Source: Paraspadella gotoi | Lineage: Eukaryota; Chaetognatha | Direction of reading: 5' to 3' | Assembly (NCBI GenBank): GCA_051294375.1 | Contig: CM119265.1 | Coordinates: 5,689,696-5,753,695, forward strand | Length of the DNA stretch: 64,000 bases | Shown: piece by piece, positions 49,587 through 62,069 of the stretch | How positions within the stretch are numbered: the stretch's first letter is position 1 | How the letters are laid out: each line of letters begins with the position of its first letter | The notes under the pieces: generated by a model | Databases searched by the model: none | The model's input: the letters and a program-made list of their open reading frames with translations, nothing else | What the model was told of the DNA's origin: nothing | Program-made: the position numbers and the translations under genes

Positions 49587-49882
49587 TATAAAGATCCGTC
49601 TAACGATACAAGCGTTTACTGGACTTCTCGCAATTTTTCATATCCAACTGAGACGAGGGAGAGAAAAAAAAAGTAAACGTCATTAATATTCCTTTAATTC
49701 CTCGTCTGCCTCTCTCCTCTTTCTCGCCTTGGTCTCCTCTCTCTCTCTCTCTCTCTCTCAGTCGTTATTTGCCTTTTTTTATATTTTCTCTCTCTCTCTC
49801 AGGAGGAAATTAGAGGAAATGTTCCAATCTTAAATCCCCTTTTCTTATTTTCAAATCCATTCCGTTGCTCCTTGTTCTATCT

Positions 49883-49959
49883 NNNNNNNNNNNNNNNNNN
49901 NNNNNNNNNNNNNNNNNNNNNNNNNNNNNNNNNNNNNNNNNNNNNNNNNNNNNNNNNNN
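49883..49959. other. Assembly gap, 77 N
   Basis: Unsequenced. Confidence 0.99.
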
Positions 49960-50500
49960 TTTTTTCTAGCGAATTGAGAGGGTCTTTCAATCGCGCGCTA
50001 CCTTTCTGCCGCTTGAAAAATAGTTGTTTGCGATGAAAAGAAATGATCTTGTTTTTGCTCGGGAGATGGCGCGAGGCGAAGGAACCTTTGCGAGGCGCGT
50101 CCGAATCGTCGATTTGTCAGCGTCCATTTGGCTAAATCTATCTTTTCCACTTCAACGCTTTTACATGTAAAGTGCTGTTTGTCAATAAAACGTAGTTTCT
50201 TTTAACTAGTATTTTATAAAAAAGATTTTTATTTTTTTCATAATATGCAGATACCTTTTCCTGTTTATGCTTTCGTAATGAACGAACAAAAAAAGATGTA
50301 AAATACGAAAAATACGTAATTATTTTTAGGGCGACAAGGGCCCACTTGGCCGTCTTGTACATGGCATTGTCATTGGGCATGGTTCATTGAGCAAGGGCGA
50401 CGTGGAACGGCGTCGGGCGATGGCGTCGCCAATGAACGCCGTCGTATCGTTGAAAGTGGAAGCATTCACTGACGCGACGAACGGGAGAAATGAAGTCGGG
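49960..50500. other. Mixed stretch, GC-richer at 50330-50490
   Basis: The GC-rich part has protein-like frames on both strands (for example ASPMNAVVSLKVEAF on plus). Neither has splice signals or a recognised domain, so no gene is called. Confidence 0.4.
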
Positions 50501-50536
50501 ATGAGAGAGAGAGAGAGAGAGAGATACGAGATAAGG

Positions 50537-50569
<33 letters not shown>

Positions 50570-50625
50570 AGGAGAGAGAGAGAAGAAGAGAAGAGAGAGA
50601 GACGAGAGAGAGAGAGAGAGAGAGG
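50501..50625. repeat. GA-rich tract
   Basis: Interrupted GA microsatellite. Confidence 0.93.
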
Positions 50626-51132
50626 GTGGAGAGAGAAAATAATCGATTTTCCAACGCCAAATACACGCAGTCGATTTTTAGAAAAAAGACGGCCAGGGGT
50701 GAAGAGACATTTCTCCGATGGTATTCGTGATGACCTTGTTGTTGTGTTGTTGTTGTTGGCCTCATTACGTCACTTGATTAATCGTCCGTCAGTTGATCGT
50801 CGTTTCAGCTGCCGCTGAAAATGCTATTAGTAAACGTTGATTTCAGTTAATTCAGCTTTTTGTTGTACATCCATTGTTTTTGTAGAAATTAATAAATGTT
50901 AACTATACTTCTACGATAATATCGATATAGAGTCGAACGATTGTATTTTGTGAGCCTATTTTACCGTAGAGTTTCGTGAATGGTGAATTAGTCTAACTAA
51001 TGTTTGTAAATGGTACTAAAATGTAAAACTTAATATTAGCAAATCATTGGCAAGAAAATACTTCGATTATTTAACCTCAGGAAATTGAAATATAAATAGA
51101 TGTGAAGTTGAGAAAGAATTGAATAAATTTGA

Positions 51133-51139
51133 GAATGAA

Positions 51140-51189
<50 letters not shown>

Positions 51190-51190
51190 A
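51133..51190. repeat. GA-rich tract
   Basis: GA microsatellite with two interruptions. Confidence 0.92.
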
Positions 51191-51324
51191 AGTTATGATA
51201 GAATGAGCATCACAATGAAAGGTGAGCAGGGAAGATCAGAAAAACGAACCTTTGTGTTCACGAATTTAAAGGTTTTAGAGGCTCAGATCGAACTTGGTGG
51301 AGAGAAGGAGTGAAGTGAGGGAAA

Positions 51325-51382
51325 AGAAAGAAAGAGAGAGAGAGAGAGAGAAAAATAAAAGAGAGAGAGAGAAAAGAGAAGA

Positions 51383-51426
<44 letters not shown>

Positions 51427-51482
51427 AGCACGAGAGAGGTGGAGAGCACGGCAGAGAGAGAAAGAAATGAGAGGGAGAGAGA
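51325..51482. repeat. GA-rich tract
   Basis: Several GA runs with short A- and C-containing interruptions. Confidence 0.92.
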
Positions 51483-51623
51483 GAACGCGGGGAAAGATGT
51501 TTTGGTTATGGAGGATAGGTAAGCAAAAGAGGCATAAATTATGGAAGTAAGGGCCGGGAATGAAAAGATTCTGGTATCCTGGAAATGATATTTATGGAGG
51601 CCTAAGTGAAATGTTATATGAGG

Positions 51624-51634
51624 AAAGAGAGAGA

Positions 51635-51687
<53 letters not shown>

Positions 51688-51712
51688 AGAGAGAAGAGAG
51701 AGAGAGAGAAAA
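51624..51712. repeat. GA-rich tract
   Basis: GA microsatellite with few interruptions. Confidence 0.92.
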
Positions 51713-51802
51713 TGGGAGGGAGGTAAAATGTTTCAAGACTCACTGGATTATAAGATAAGATCTTCTCTTGTAGTCTCTCACCTGGCTCTCACACTCTCAA
51801 TG

Positions 51803-51833
<31 letters not shown>

Positions 51834-51888
51834 TCTCTCTCTTCTCTCTCTCTCTGCTCTCTCTCCTCTCTCTCTCTGTCTCTTTCTA
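51803..51888. repeat. CT-rich tract
   Basis: CT microsatellite, on the opposite strand to the three GA tracts just upstream. Inverted pairing of these tracts is possible. Confidence 0.92.
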
Positions 51889-52558
51889 ACGATTCATTTT
51901 TTCTTAACTTAAAAAAAAATAGGAAAAAACTTCTTTTCACGATGAAATTGAAACTTCATTACAACGAAGAAAAAAAAGCGTTTTTTCTGCTAATGATGAC
52001 GAGACGCCGTTAAATCCGATTTTGAAGAGAAAGGAAAATAGGTTCGTTAAAAGCGAACTCACCTGCGATGTGAATTCAGCGCGTGATGTGATTTTCAACA
52101 CTCGAACGTGGGAACAGGTATTTTCGCCTCGAAGGCCAAGAAGGTGTTATCATCATAATTGCAATTTTCTTCTTCATTGAGGACAAAGAAATAGATTTCG
52201 AGAATATTGAAACGAATTTTAACATAGCAGCTGTTACGAAAATTTATCATAACTTACGTTAAGATATTTATCACAATTTTAATTTTAACTTTATTCGCCG
52301 TTATGATATGATGTTTTAGCCGACAATATTTGAAATATTGCTTCAATGATTCACATTAAGCATCGCCATTATTTTTACAAATCTCCGTTCGTCGACAAGG
52401 TCAACCGGGCACAATCGAAATCTTCGTCACCCGTTTTCCGGTAACCAGGCTTCCGGATCTAATTCAAAAACTACAGTATTTGTCCCATGACACCCGTATG
52501 TAATACATCCGCCTTCCGGGCCGGGTTGAAAAGGAGCCAAGTTTAATATCCGCGTCGT

Positions 52559-52607
<49 letters not shown>

Positions 52608-54479
52608 CTCTCTTCTCATCCGCCCAGTAGTTGAGCGCGAGATTTCTTCTTGAATTAACATGATGGGCCAAGAATAGGCGCCGCGTTAACAGGGCGAGAA
52701 AAATCCCTCGCCAACGGTCGGAAACCTTTCTCTTGGGTTAAACTTTTTTCTTTCTTTTTTCTTTTTTCAATCTTTATTTACATTTTTTCCTCTTTATTTC
52801 TTTTAACTCTTCTTTCTTCAACTTGCAAATTAGGGTTTTAGTTAAGATAAGCAATTTAGCCGTTCTAAAGGGTTTGGGACTTGAAGAATTTTTAAACCCA
52901 TAATGAGACAAGAAACTAATCTAGTTGTACAAAGCCTAGAGATTGACTGACAGAACGACAGAGGCACAGATAGCCAGACGGAGTGAAAGACCAACAGACT
53001 GACAAATAGACAGAGTGTTTTGACGGCGAGTCGCGACGCAAAAGGTCTCTCCCCGCGCGACAGACATCTACGCTGCGCGGCCTTCGCTGCGCGGATAAAA
53101 AGGCTCCTCAGAAAGAAGTGAGGAAAGGTCATTGGGTCGAGAGGTCACGAAAGTTCACGCCAAAAGGTCGTCGCATAGTAAAGAGATGAACGTTCCTCTC
53201 CCTATTGTGTAGTAGTAGGTCAGACTATGGGGCGGTTGAGAAGGAAAAGGGATTTGAGAGAAAAGGGGCGAACGACGAAAACAAACTCAAAACTGCGAAG
53301 GAGGGACGTTAAAACTGTGGGACAAACACGACCGTTTAAAAACGTCAAAACCCAAGGCTGCGTTTGAAACTGCTAAAACAAAAGAAACTCGTTCAACTCT
53401 GTTTGTTTGAAAGTAAGATAGACCAAACGATCATCTTTCTATGGAAACAGCTGTTCAAGCTGGCGTAAATTGGCCCGTTCACTGCTGCGGGAAAACATTG
53501 TCGAGAGGGTGAGGTTTTTTTGTTCGGAAGTTTCCCGAAGAGGTGAAACAAACAATGTTTTAAAAAGATCGGGAAGAGAAAGGCAAGAGCCAATTATCGA
53601 AATCGGAGCGCCTTGCTAAGCCTTTTGCGGGGCTAATGGCGCCAACCTCGAGATATTTTCTGAGGAAACCAAAAAATAAATCAAACAGCCAAAAAAACTA
53701 AATAAGAAGAAACAAACAAAAAAAACCCCAAAGAAAGTGGAAAGAAATCATTAATTTCGGATTCAAAACATTGCCAGCGAAAAAAATTCGTTTCTCGACG
53801 CCGCCGATAACGGAAAGAAAAAAAAAGGCAAAAAAAAAAAAAGAATTTTGCCCCACCCGCTTTTTTTTAATAACGTTCCCACTCTCACTACCCCTCCGTC
53901 CCCAACCACATGAAGTCCACCTCCCTTTTTTTCTCACGGGATCCAAAGGGCTTTAATAAAATTGGAGGAAAAGAACAAAAGAAAAAAGGCGGCTCTCCGT
54001 GCTCGGCAATAAAAACTCGGCTAACGCTTGGGCCGAGTTTAATCGGCTAATGCGGAAAAGAGAAGGGCGCCGAATCGAACGTCGGTTCTGAACCCGCGCG
54101 CGAATGCGAGCCGACATTACGGGGTGCTGAGCCGCCGGGCTTCGCAAGGTGGCCGCGACTTTGGAGCTCGGGGATTCCCATATCTCCCCTTCTTAGCCCT
54201 AAAAACTTTATCTGCTTACTCCTGTTCTCTTTTTCTTATTTTCCCTCATTTCCCTTGATTCCTTTTACGTTTTTCCATTTCCTGCTCATGTTTGTCACTG
54301 TTTATCGACTGTTTTTATCACTAGCTATCCCCTGCCTGGCAATTCCATTTATCCCTTTTACATTTCCTCCCTTATTACTTCCCTGCCGCGATTCCTCTAT
54401 TCCTTTTATTGTCTCTCTCACTATTTCCTTTCTCCTCTTCACATTTATCATTTTCTCCCCCCCTCCACTAACCATTGGT
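51889..54479. other. Long stretch with no supported gene
   Basis: Mixed composition. A CT tract lies at 52563-52617, CpG-richer parts at about 53030-53100 and 54000-54180, and poly-A/T runs at 53815-53880. No frame is convincing on either strand. Confidence 0.5.
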
Positions 54480-54954
54480 TAGGAACCAAGTCATCCCCTT
54501 CCCATTCCCCTCTTTCCCCATTACCGCCCCCCTTTCTCAATTCTCCCTTTTCAATTCCCACCCTTTCACATACCCCCTCGCCCATTCCCCCCTTCTCTCA
54601 TTCCCCCCTCCATTTCCATTCCCCCTTTCTCGCCATATACCGCCCTTTTCCGCTCCTTCTTTCTCATTCCTACCCTTTCCTCATTCCCTCCATTTCCCCA
54701 TTCCCCTCCCATTCCTTTCCCCATTCCCCCCCCTTTCCCATTCTCCCCTTTCCCATATACCCCCTTTTCCCGTTCCTTCTTTCTTATTCCCCCTTTCCCA
54801 TTACCCCATTTCCAATTCCCCCTTTCCCATTCCCCCGCCCTTTCTCATTCACCCTTTGCCAATTTCTCTCCTTTCCCATTCCCCCTTCTCATTCGTCCTC
54901 TTCCCATTCCCCCTTCTCTCATTCCTTCCCTTTCCCATTCCACTTTCCATTCAC
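54480..54954. repeat. C/T-only degenerate minisatellite
   Basis: About 475 bp of repeats of the type TTTCCCATTCCCC, with units of about 11-16 bp. G is almost absent from the plus strand. It ends at a 25-N gap. Long polypurine-polypyrimidine tracts can form triplex or i-motif/G4 structures. Confidence 0.9.
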
Positions 54955-54979
54955 NNNNNNNNNNNNNNNNNNNNNNNNN
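54955..54979. other. Assembly gap, exactly 25 N
   Basis: Placeholder-length gap directly after the C/T minisatellite. Confidence 0.99.
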
Positions 54980-54981
54980 GC

Positions 54982-55122
54982 GTCGCGATGGAACTGACGT
55001 CGATAAAATTCCGGGACAGACTCCCGATTTTGATTGAAGACTGCGAACGATATAACGAAATTATGAGCGTCTTCAGTTCAACTCTCTATCATTGTCATTA
55101 TCGCAATTATAATTTAGTTTTA
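54982..55122 (+). CDS. Unrecognised possible exon after a gap
   Basis: An ATG at 54988 in good context (GTCGCGATGG) opens a frame of mixed, protein-like composition (MELTSIKFRDRLPILIEDC...). It then drifts into T-rich sequence encoding Phe/Leu after about 55120. No GT donor of normal strength is visible at the transition and the gap removes the 5' context. No known family is recognised. Confidence 0.25.
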
Positions 55123-55447
55123 AATTGTTATTTCTTTATTTTTTTAAATTTTTTATTTTCAATTTTTAAAAATATTAGTTACACGATTTTTATTCCTTTT
55201 AATTTTCTACTTTTTTGCTCTTTTTTTTTTCTTTCTCGCTCGAGATTTCAATTTTCTCTTCCTCTTCACATCATTCTCTTTTTTTCCTTCTTCATCTTTT
55301 TTCTTTCTTTTTTTCCTTTGCATTTCCTTCTATCTTCTTTTTTTTCGCTCTCGCTTTCTATCCTTTGCTCTATCGCTCTTTCTTCCTTTTTCTTTTCCCC
55401 TTAAAAGGGCGCAGCGAGTCCGGGTGGAAGGGGGCACGATCTAAAAG

Positions 55448-55507
<60 letters not shown>

Positions 55508-55936
55508 ACGTAGGCGAACCTTGTAAAATCTCGTATATATGAGGAATAAAGAATTTTTTGCGTGGGTAGATTAAGTCAAACGGAGGAGTGAAAGAAAACC
55601 TTGTTGTTCAGTGAACCTGACAGAGACAGAGAGGAAATTAAAGAAAGATCACAGACAAAAATTCAGATGTGAAGATTCTTTTGTCCAATGCGAAAGTCAA
55701 AAAGGGAATCATCGAAAATAAGGAGAAAAAAATATACATATATATAAAAAAAAAAGTAAATAGGGAAGAGGGAGAGACTTATCTCGCATACAGGCGCGTT
55801 TATGATACGTCATTCCGTTGGACACGAGACCCGCATTTCATGTTTTATTTATGAGTCCAAGAATCCAAACTCGCTTGGTGGGCTTTTGAATGAATTAAGC
55901 ACCAAAATCTGAGCGAGAAGGAGAGCAGAAATAAGG

Positions 55937-55991
<55 letters not shown>

Positions 55992-56663
55992 TAATCATTG
56001 AAAGATGAAGACCCAAGCGGAAATTATTCCATACATTTCAGGATATATTTGTCGTTATATATATATCGAAGAATTGGTTAGGTTTGCCCTTTAGAGAGCT
56101 CGGATATCAATGTTTTACTAATCAATTCGCTTAGTAGGCATTTGTCTCATACTAATTTTGATCTTTTCTGCTTTACGCTTTACGCCCTTTTTTTTCTCTC
56201 TTTGTGCTTCAATGAGATACAATAACGATGACCACATCCAAGTCATTGTTAACTGGTCAGTGTAGTCAGTGTGGTCAGTGTGTTAAGTGGTCACTGGTCA
56301 GCGTTGAGAAGGATTTAACCCAATTGTAAGCGAATCTTGCGCGGTTTTAAAACATTAGTCAATCAAACTACAAACTACAAATTTCTGTGTACGAGTAAAA
56401 ACGTAAAAAAAGACTGAAATTTGCAACAGAGTGAGAAAGAAAAGAAAGGAAAATTCTCAGAAAGAAGAGAAGAGAAGAAGAGAGAAAAAGAAGATTAAGC
56501 TGTCGGGCAAATTCTCGATCATTATTTGGCTCGCTGTAACCTCCAGGTTGCCTCGAGCGAATTGAAACTCTTTTTAGTAGCGTTTTCCTGCTCCCTCTCC
56601 CTCGCTTTCACTCCCTCTCTATCTTTCGCAACCGCTTTCTCGTCTAATTCACTTTTTTTTTTT
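55123..56663. other. Non-coding stretch with GA tracts
   Basis: T-rich up to 55400. GA microsatellites lie at 55452-55503 and 55938-55990. A GGTCAGTGT-type 9-bp repeat lies at about 56253-56305. No gene recognised. Confidence 0.6.
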
Positions 56664-56832
56664 NNNNNNNNNNNNNNNNNNNNNNNNNNNNNNNNNNNNN
56701 NNNNNNNNNNNNNNNNNNNNNNNNNNNNNNNNNNNNNNNNNNNNNNNNNNNNNNNNNNNNNNNNNNNNNNNNNNNNNNNNNNNNNNNNNNNNNNNNNNNN
56801 NNNNNNNNNNNNNNNNNNNNNNNNNNNNNNNN
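56664..56832. other. Assembly gap, 169 N
   Basis: Unsequenced. The left flank is a T run. Confidence 0.99.
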
Positions 56833-57734
56833 GGGGATGTAAGCCCAAATATTTAAAAAAATGTTTACTTAAGAGAAAAAAAAGACAATTTTGTTTGTCG
56901 AGTAATAAGTGATTTAATTTCTTCTTCCAATCGCGACGCATCGAATTCGAGGCATGCTCCTCCAGAAAACTCGAGCCACCTCCAGTTTTATTTTGGCCGC
57001 TCCTTCCCTCCCTCTACTCTATCTTTCTCTACCTTTCTTTGCCTCTTTACCTCTCTCTTCTCTCTTTTTCTCCCCCACTTTTCCCCCTCTCGGTCAACGG
57101 ATACCGGTCGCGTCGGGGTCACAAAGAACGAAGTCTTATTTTCACCGCAGATCGGGCGAGCATCGGTTTCGTCTTCGGCATCGTCGACGGCATCGACGTC
57201 ATCGGCGTCGTCTTCGGCATCGGCGTCGAAGTTTTCTGCGGTTTTATTGTCGTCGTCGGTTTCATCGTCGGCATCTTCTTTTTTCATTTTCATTCAGATC
57301 GTTTTCTCCTCCCAATAGAGTTCATCCAAAATTCGTGGTTTTTTTTTCTTTTGGAGCAAAAGACTTTTCCTTGCACTCACTCTTGCTTGTTGTCCAATGT
57401 CCAATTCTCAATTTCCAATTGTCCATTCCTCATTCTCAGTCTTCAAAGCATCCCCGTGATTCTTCTCGTTATACCATTTAGTTTCTCTCAATTCGTTATA
57501 ATCTTTACATAATTGGCATTTTTGTTTAAGAAATGCTCCCCTGGCCCTACCGTTGCTCCATTATCTTATTCGACCCCATTGACTTATTCTACACCAACAG
57601 TCGGACCGCTCGAATGACCTTTGACCCGATTCTCCCCCGCTGCATGCCACGGCTCGCTTCAACCCCTCGAATGACCCTCCATAACTCACAGTCCTGCTGC
57701 CCTCCAACGCTGAAAGGTTTACGAATTCAAAACG
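56833..57734. other. Mixed stretch with ATCGTCGGC-type triplet region
   Basis: 57160-57280 consists of degenerate GTC/GGC/ATC triplets. Minus-strand reading gives an Asp/Glu/Ala run, which I take as low complexity. No gene supported. Confidence 0.5.
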
Positions 57735-57965
57735 ATCCCTCCAGTCGCTTGGACAGCTTGATTCACTCTAGCAGCTCCAGCAGTTGCAGCAGCTCCATTC
57801 GTTTCAGACGCTCCCGCTTCGTTCCAATCGCTCCAATAGCTATATCCCCTCGACCAGCACTAACCGCTTAAACAGCTCCTGCCGCTCCCAAAGCTCCTCA
57901 TGCTCCTGCTTCTTCGGCAGCATCAGCCACTCCAGCCGGACCTGTTGTTGCCCAGAGTCTTTGCC
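57735..57965. repeat. Degenerate CAGCTCC/GCTCC repeat
   Basis: The motif GCTCC or CAGCTCC recurs about every 9-18 bp. Frames on both strands become periodic (Ser/Pro/Ala-rich on plus, Glu-Leu-Leu-rich on minus) and all contain stops. Could be a decayed low-complexity coding region or a degenerate minisatellite. Confidence 0.55.
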
Positions 57966-58052
57966 CCTATTTTAGCCCGAAGTCCGTTTCCCCTTGGCCG
58001 CGGGGGGAAACCGGAGGAACTTCCTTAACCCCGAATTTATTCGCGTTTGTGA

Positions 58053-58093
58053 AGGAGGAGGAGGAGGAGGAGGAGGAAGGAGGAAGAGGAGAA
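58053..58093. repeat. (GAG)n repeat
   Basis: GGA/GAG triplets, pure over the first 24 bases or so. Confidence 0.9.
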
Positions 58094-58250
58094 TTAGATA
58101 GGGGGAAAGGGGGGCGTGGCCCTGATTTGATTTCCGATAATCAGAAATGGAAAAGGAGTAGTGAGTCCCTCCTTTCGCCCAGAGGAAAGATTTCCGGTCA
58201 TTTTCCTCTTTTTGCCGTCGAGATCCGGACTTCCGTTCTTTGTTCTGCGG

Positions 58251-58251
<1 letters not shown>

Positions 58252-58287
<36 letters not shown>

Positions 58288-58447
58288 NNNNNNNNNNNNN
58301 NNNNNNNNNNNNNNNNNNNNNNNNNNNNNNNNNNNNNNNNNNNNNNNNNNNNNNNNNNNNNNNNNNNNNNNNNNNNNNNNNNNNNNNNNNNNNNNNNNNN
58401 NNNNNNNNNNNNNNNNNNNNNNNNNNNNNNNNNNNNNNNNNNNNNNN
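58252..58447. repeat. (CT)n microsatellite running into a 160-N gap
   Basis: Pure CT up to the gap at 58288-58447. T and CT follow after it. Confidence 0.92.
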
Positions 58448-58906
58448 TTTTTTTTTTCTCTCTCTGTTATTTTTATCTTTGTCTCTCGTTTTTGCTTTTC
58501 TTTGCTATTTGTGTCTGGCTTGCGAGATCGCTGTATTTTCTTTATCGCTTTTTCTAGTAAGCTTTTGTATATTTGAGGTGCGTTGAAGCATCTCTAAAAG
58601 AAATTTTTGAAACGATCACTGGTCAGTCAACCGAGCACTGACACCGCATCGTTTAAGGTTCCTTAATTCATATTTTTTTCTTTCTCTTCCTTCCTTTCTC
58701 CCTTTCTCCCTTTCTCCCTTTCTCCCTCTATCTATCTCTCTTTCTCAACTAACTTCAAACTGGTTAGCGCACAACGGTTTTTTCTCCCGTATCATTTTTT
58801 CCCGCTCTTCTCTCTCCGTCTCTATCGTCCAAGGTGAAGGGAAAGTAAAAAAAGAAAGGAAATAAAGGGTTGCTATTAGCGACGGGTTTTCCTTAATCAC
58901 TTTCGT

Positions 58907-59056
58907 NNNNNNNNNNNNNNNNNNNNNNNNNNNNNNNNNNNNNNNNNNNNNNNNNNNNNNNNNNNNNNNNNNNNNNNNNNNNNNNNNNNNNNNNNNNNNN
59001 NNNNNNNNNNNNNNNNNNNNNNNNNNNNNNNNNNNNNNNNNNNNNNNNNNNNNNNN
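58907..59056. other. Assembly gap, 150 N
   Basis: The second version suggests the missing sequence is mainly the CT tract seen at 61241-61362. Confidence 0.99.
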
Positions 59057-59680
59057 CTCTCTAGATTCAGTGGATTTGATTGGAAGTGAGGGGGGTAAGC
59101 ACTAAGTAATGCGTGGATGAGTACCGGCCGATGCCGAGTGGGTGACTGGGTGTTGCGGCAGATTGACTAGATTGAGACAATTTCTTTCAAAAATATAAGC
59201 ACCGACCTCTAGCGGTTGTGATAGGAGACAGGCGATTAAAGTTTGGTGAGAAGGTGGTCAATCAGGGCGGGTGGCGAAAAAGTGGGAGTTTTCTTCGATG
59301 GAAAACCGAGAGAGCGAGTTTTAGGTCGATTAGGTAAACAGATGAGTTCCGCGTGATTTTCTCGCTAGAATTAAGGAGAAGTCGATTCTTAGATACTGAG
59401 AATCAAGATCTTTCGATCAACGATTGAGGTAAGTTCAGTTTGAGGTAAGTTCAGTTTATTCTCTTCATTGTGGGGAAGTTCTTTTCCTCCTATCCTTGTA
59501 TGGGATAACATAAAAGTTTTATAAAAATCTATTCGATTCACGAGATAAGAAAAATATTATATTTCTTGCATTCAGATATTGATACCGAAGGAAGGAGTAA
59601 CGTCATTCCAACTGAACTGTTTTTAGTTGTGCATTTGAGAAAAAAATATAAAATCAAGCCTTGAGAGAGAGAGAGAGAGA

Positions 59681-59896
59681 NNNNNNNNNNNNNNNNNNNN
59701 NNNNNNNNNNNNNNNNNNNNNNNNNNNNNNNNNNNNNNNNNNNNNNNNNNNNNNNNNNNNNNNNNNNNNNNNNNNNNNNNNNNNNNNNNNNNNNNNNNNN
59801 NNNNNNNNNNNNNNNNNNNNNNNNNNNNNNNNNNNNNNNNNNNNNNNNNNNNNNNNNNNNNNNNNNNNNNNNNNNNNNNNNNNNNNNNNNNNNNNN
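59681..59896. other. Assembly gap, 216 N
   Basis: GA flanks the left edge. The second version (62070-62430) suggests two GA tracts around a short unique centre. Confidence 0.99.
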
Positions 59897-60196
59897 GGTT
59901 TTGTGTGAAAAATAAAAGAACGAAATCAAAGAGTAAAATAAAAAAAATTTCTTCTATTTTTGTCAAAGTTTTTTCTTCAATTTTTTCGCTTTCTAGACTT
60001 TTTTTTTTCTTTTTTTTTCATTTTGAGCAGAAACCTTTTTTTTCGTCGTCGCTCTCGTTCCAGTTTTGGATCAGGTTTTAAGTAAGTGAGCGAAAGAGGG
60101 TCTTCTGACTTACCTCGTAGTAAAATTACTTTCGCAAAAGCTTTTAACCTAATATAAATTTCATCGCTTTTAATATGGGCCCGAAAATAGAAACTC

Positions 60197-60309
60197 ACGA
60201 CGACGATGACGACGACAACGACGATGACGACAAAGAGACCAGCACAAAAATAACAGGCGCGACGACAACAGTAACAGCGACGTCGACGACAACGACGACG
60301 ACGACGACA
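60197..60309. repeat. (CGA)n-rich triplet region
   Basis: Degenerate GAC/ACG triplets. The counterpart at 62780-62905 is more interrupted. Confidence 0.88.
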
Positions 60310-61235
60310 TCTGCAACACGCCTTGAGAAAAAAAAATCGATACAATGAAAAAAGAAGGAGGAGGCGAAGGAGAAAGGAAAATAGAGGCTAAAATTGAGAT
60401 GCAAAGCGAAGAATCACAATCGAAGAGAAAAAGAGAAAAATGAGATTCAAATTGAAAAATGAAGTGAAAAAAGAAAAACGGAGAAAGAAATATCGCTGAA
60501 GAACTGGAGAATCACAACAAACGGAAAACTCGAGATGTGAAAGGGAGAGAGAGGGAAAAAAAGCGGGGGGGGCAAAAGAAGAGAGAAGGGAGAAAATAGA
60601 GGCGACATGGAGAGGGAGTTGGAGAAAAGAGAAGATGAGGAGAGAGAATGGAGGAAAGAAAAGTGGAAAGGATTACACATGAAAAGAAAAAAGGAGAAAT
60701 AGAGGAAGAAAATGTAAGAAAGACGAAAGAAAAAGGGTAAATAAAGAGAATAAAATAAAGAACGTTTGAATTGGAAAAGCTGAAGCACAATGTTTGAAGC
60801 AAAGACATCTCTTTAAAAAGAAAAAAAATTTTTGAAACCCGACGAATCAAACTGCGTCAGGGCGTCTCAAACACGGAGAACAACTGGACACCGCATCGTT
60901 AAAGTTGTTCCCTGTCTTAAATTCATATCATTTCTTCTTTTTCTCTTCCTTCCTTTTCTCTCCCTTTTTTCTCCCTTTCTCAACCTTCTCCTCTATCTAT
61001 CTCTCATTCTCAACCTAACTCAAACTGGGGTTTTAAGCTAGCCGCCACAACCGCGTTTTTTCTCCCGTCCGTATTTTCATTTTTTCTCCCGGCTCTTCTC
61101 CTCCGTCTCTCATCGTCAAGGTTGAAGGCGAAAGTACAAAAAAGAAAAAGGAAATAAAGGGTGCATTTAGCGACGGTTTTCCACTTTAATCACTCTTTTC
61201 TCTCGTTCCAATTTCATTTGACTGAGCCTTAACCG

Positions 61236-61240
<5 letters not shown>

Positions 61241-61272
<32 letters not shown>

Positions 61273-61290
61273 CTCCTTCCTCTCTCTCTT

Positions 61291-61330
<40 letters not shown>

Positions 61331-61362
61331 ACTCACTCTCTTCTCTCTCTCTCTCCTCTAGT
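61241..61362. repeat. CT-rich tract
   Basis: Interrupted CT microsatellite filling the place of an N gap in version A. Confidence 0.92.
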
Positions 61363-62069
61363 TCAGTGTGAAATTTTGCATGGAGGAAGTGAGGGAAGGG
61401 TACAGCACTATAGTAATTGCGACGGGGATGAGTACCGGCCGATTGCGACCAGTGTGAGGGACTGTGGGTGTTGCCTGGGCACCCAGATTGACTAGATTGA
61501 GGACAATTTCTTTCAAAATATTAAGCACCGACCTCTAGCGGTTTGATAGGGAGACAGGCGAATTAAAAAGTTTGGTGAATGTGCAGAACGGTGCCGCGTC
61601 AAATCAGGGCGGGGTCTGCGAGGAAAAGAGGTGAGTTTTTCTTTCGAATGGGTGAAAACCGAGGAAAGAGCGAGTTTTAGGGTCGATTAGGTTAAACAGA
61701 ATGAGTTTCCGCTCATCGTGATTTTCTGCGAAGAAATTAAGGAGAAAGAAAGTCGGATTTCTTAATACTGAGAATCCAAAGCAATCTTTCCGGATCAACG
61801 ATTGAGCGGTAACGTTCAGTTGACGTGTAAGTTCCCAGTTTTATTCTCTTCATTGTGGGGAAGATTTTCTTTTCCTTCTATCCTTGTAATGGATAACATA
61901 AAAAGTTTTTTTATAAAAATCTATTCGATTCACGAGATAAGGAAAAATATTATATATATTTCTTGCATCAGATATGATACAAACGACAGGAAGGCAAGTA
62001 ACGTCATTCCAATCTTGAACTTTTTAGTTGTGCGCATTGAGAAAAAAATATATAAAATTCAAAAAAGCC

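Larger units (their letters stand above)
58600..60765. repeat. 2.2-kb direct duplication, version A
   Basis: Matches 60822-63460 in order. Shared blocks include ACACCGCATCGTT, GATGAGTACCGGCCGAT, GCACCGACCTCTAGCGG, CGACGACGAC triplets and an A/G-rich tail. This version has two gaps (58907-59056, 59681-59896) and no obvious excess of one-base insertions. Confidence 0.85.

Noticed and set aside
56988-57293. Asp/Glu-rich minus-strand frame
   Set aside because: The acidic run comes from GTC/ATC/GGC triplets and the plus strand is equally open.
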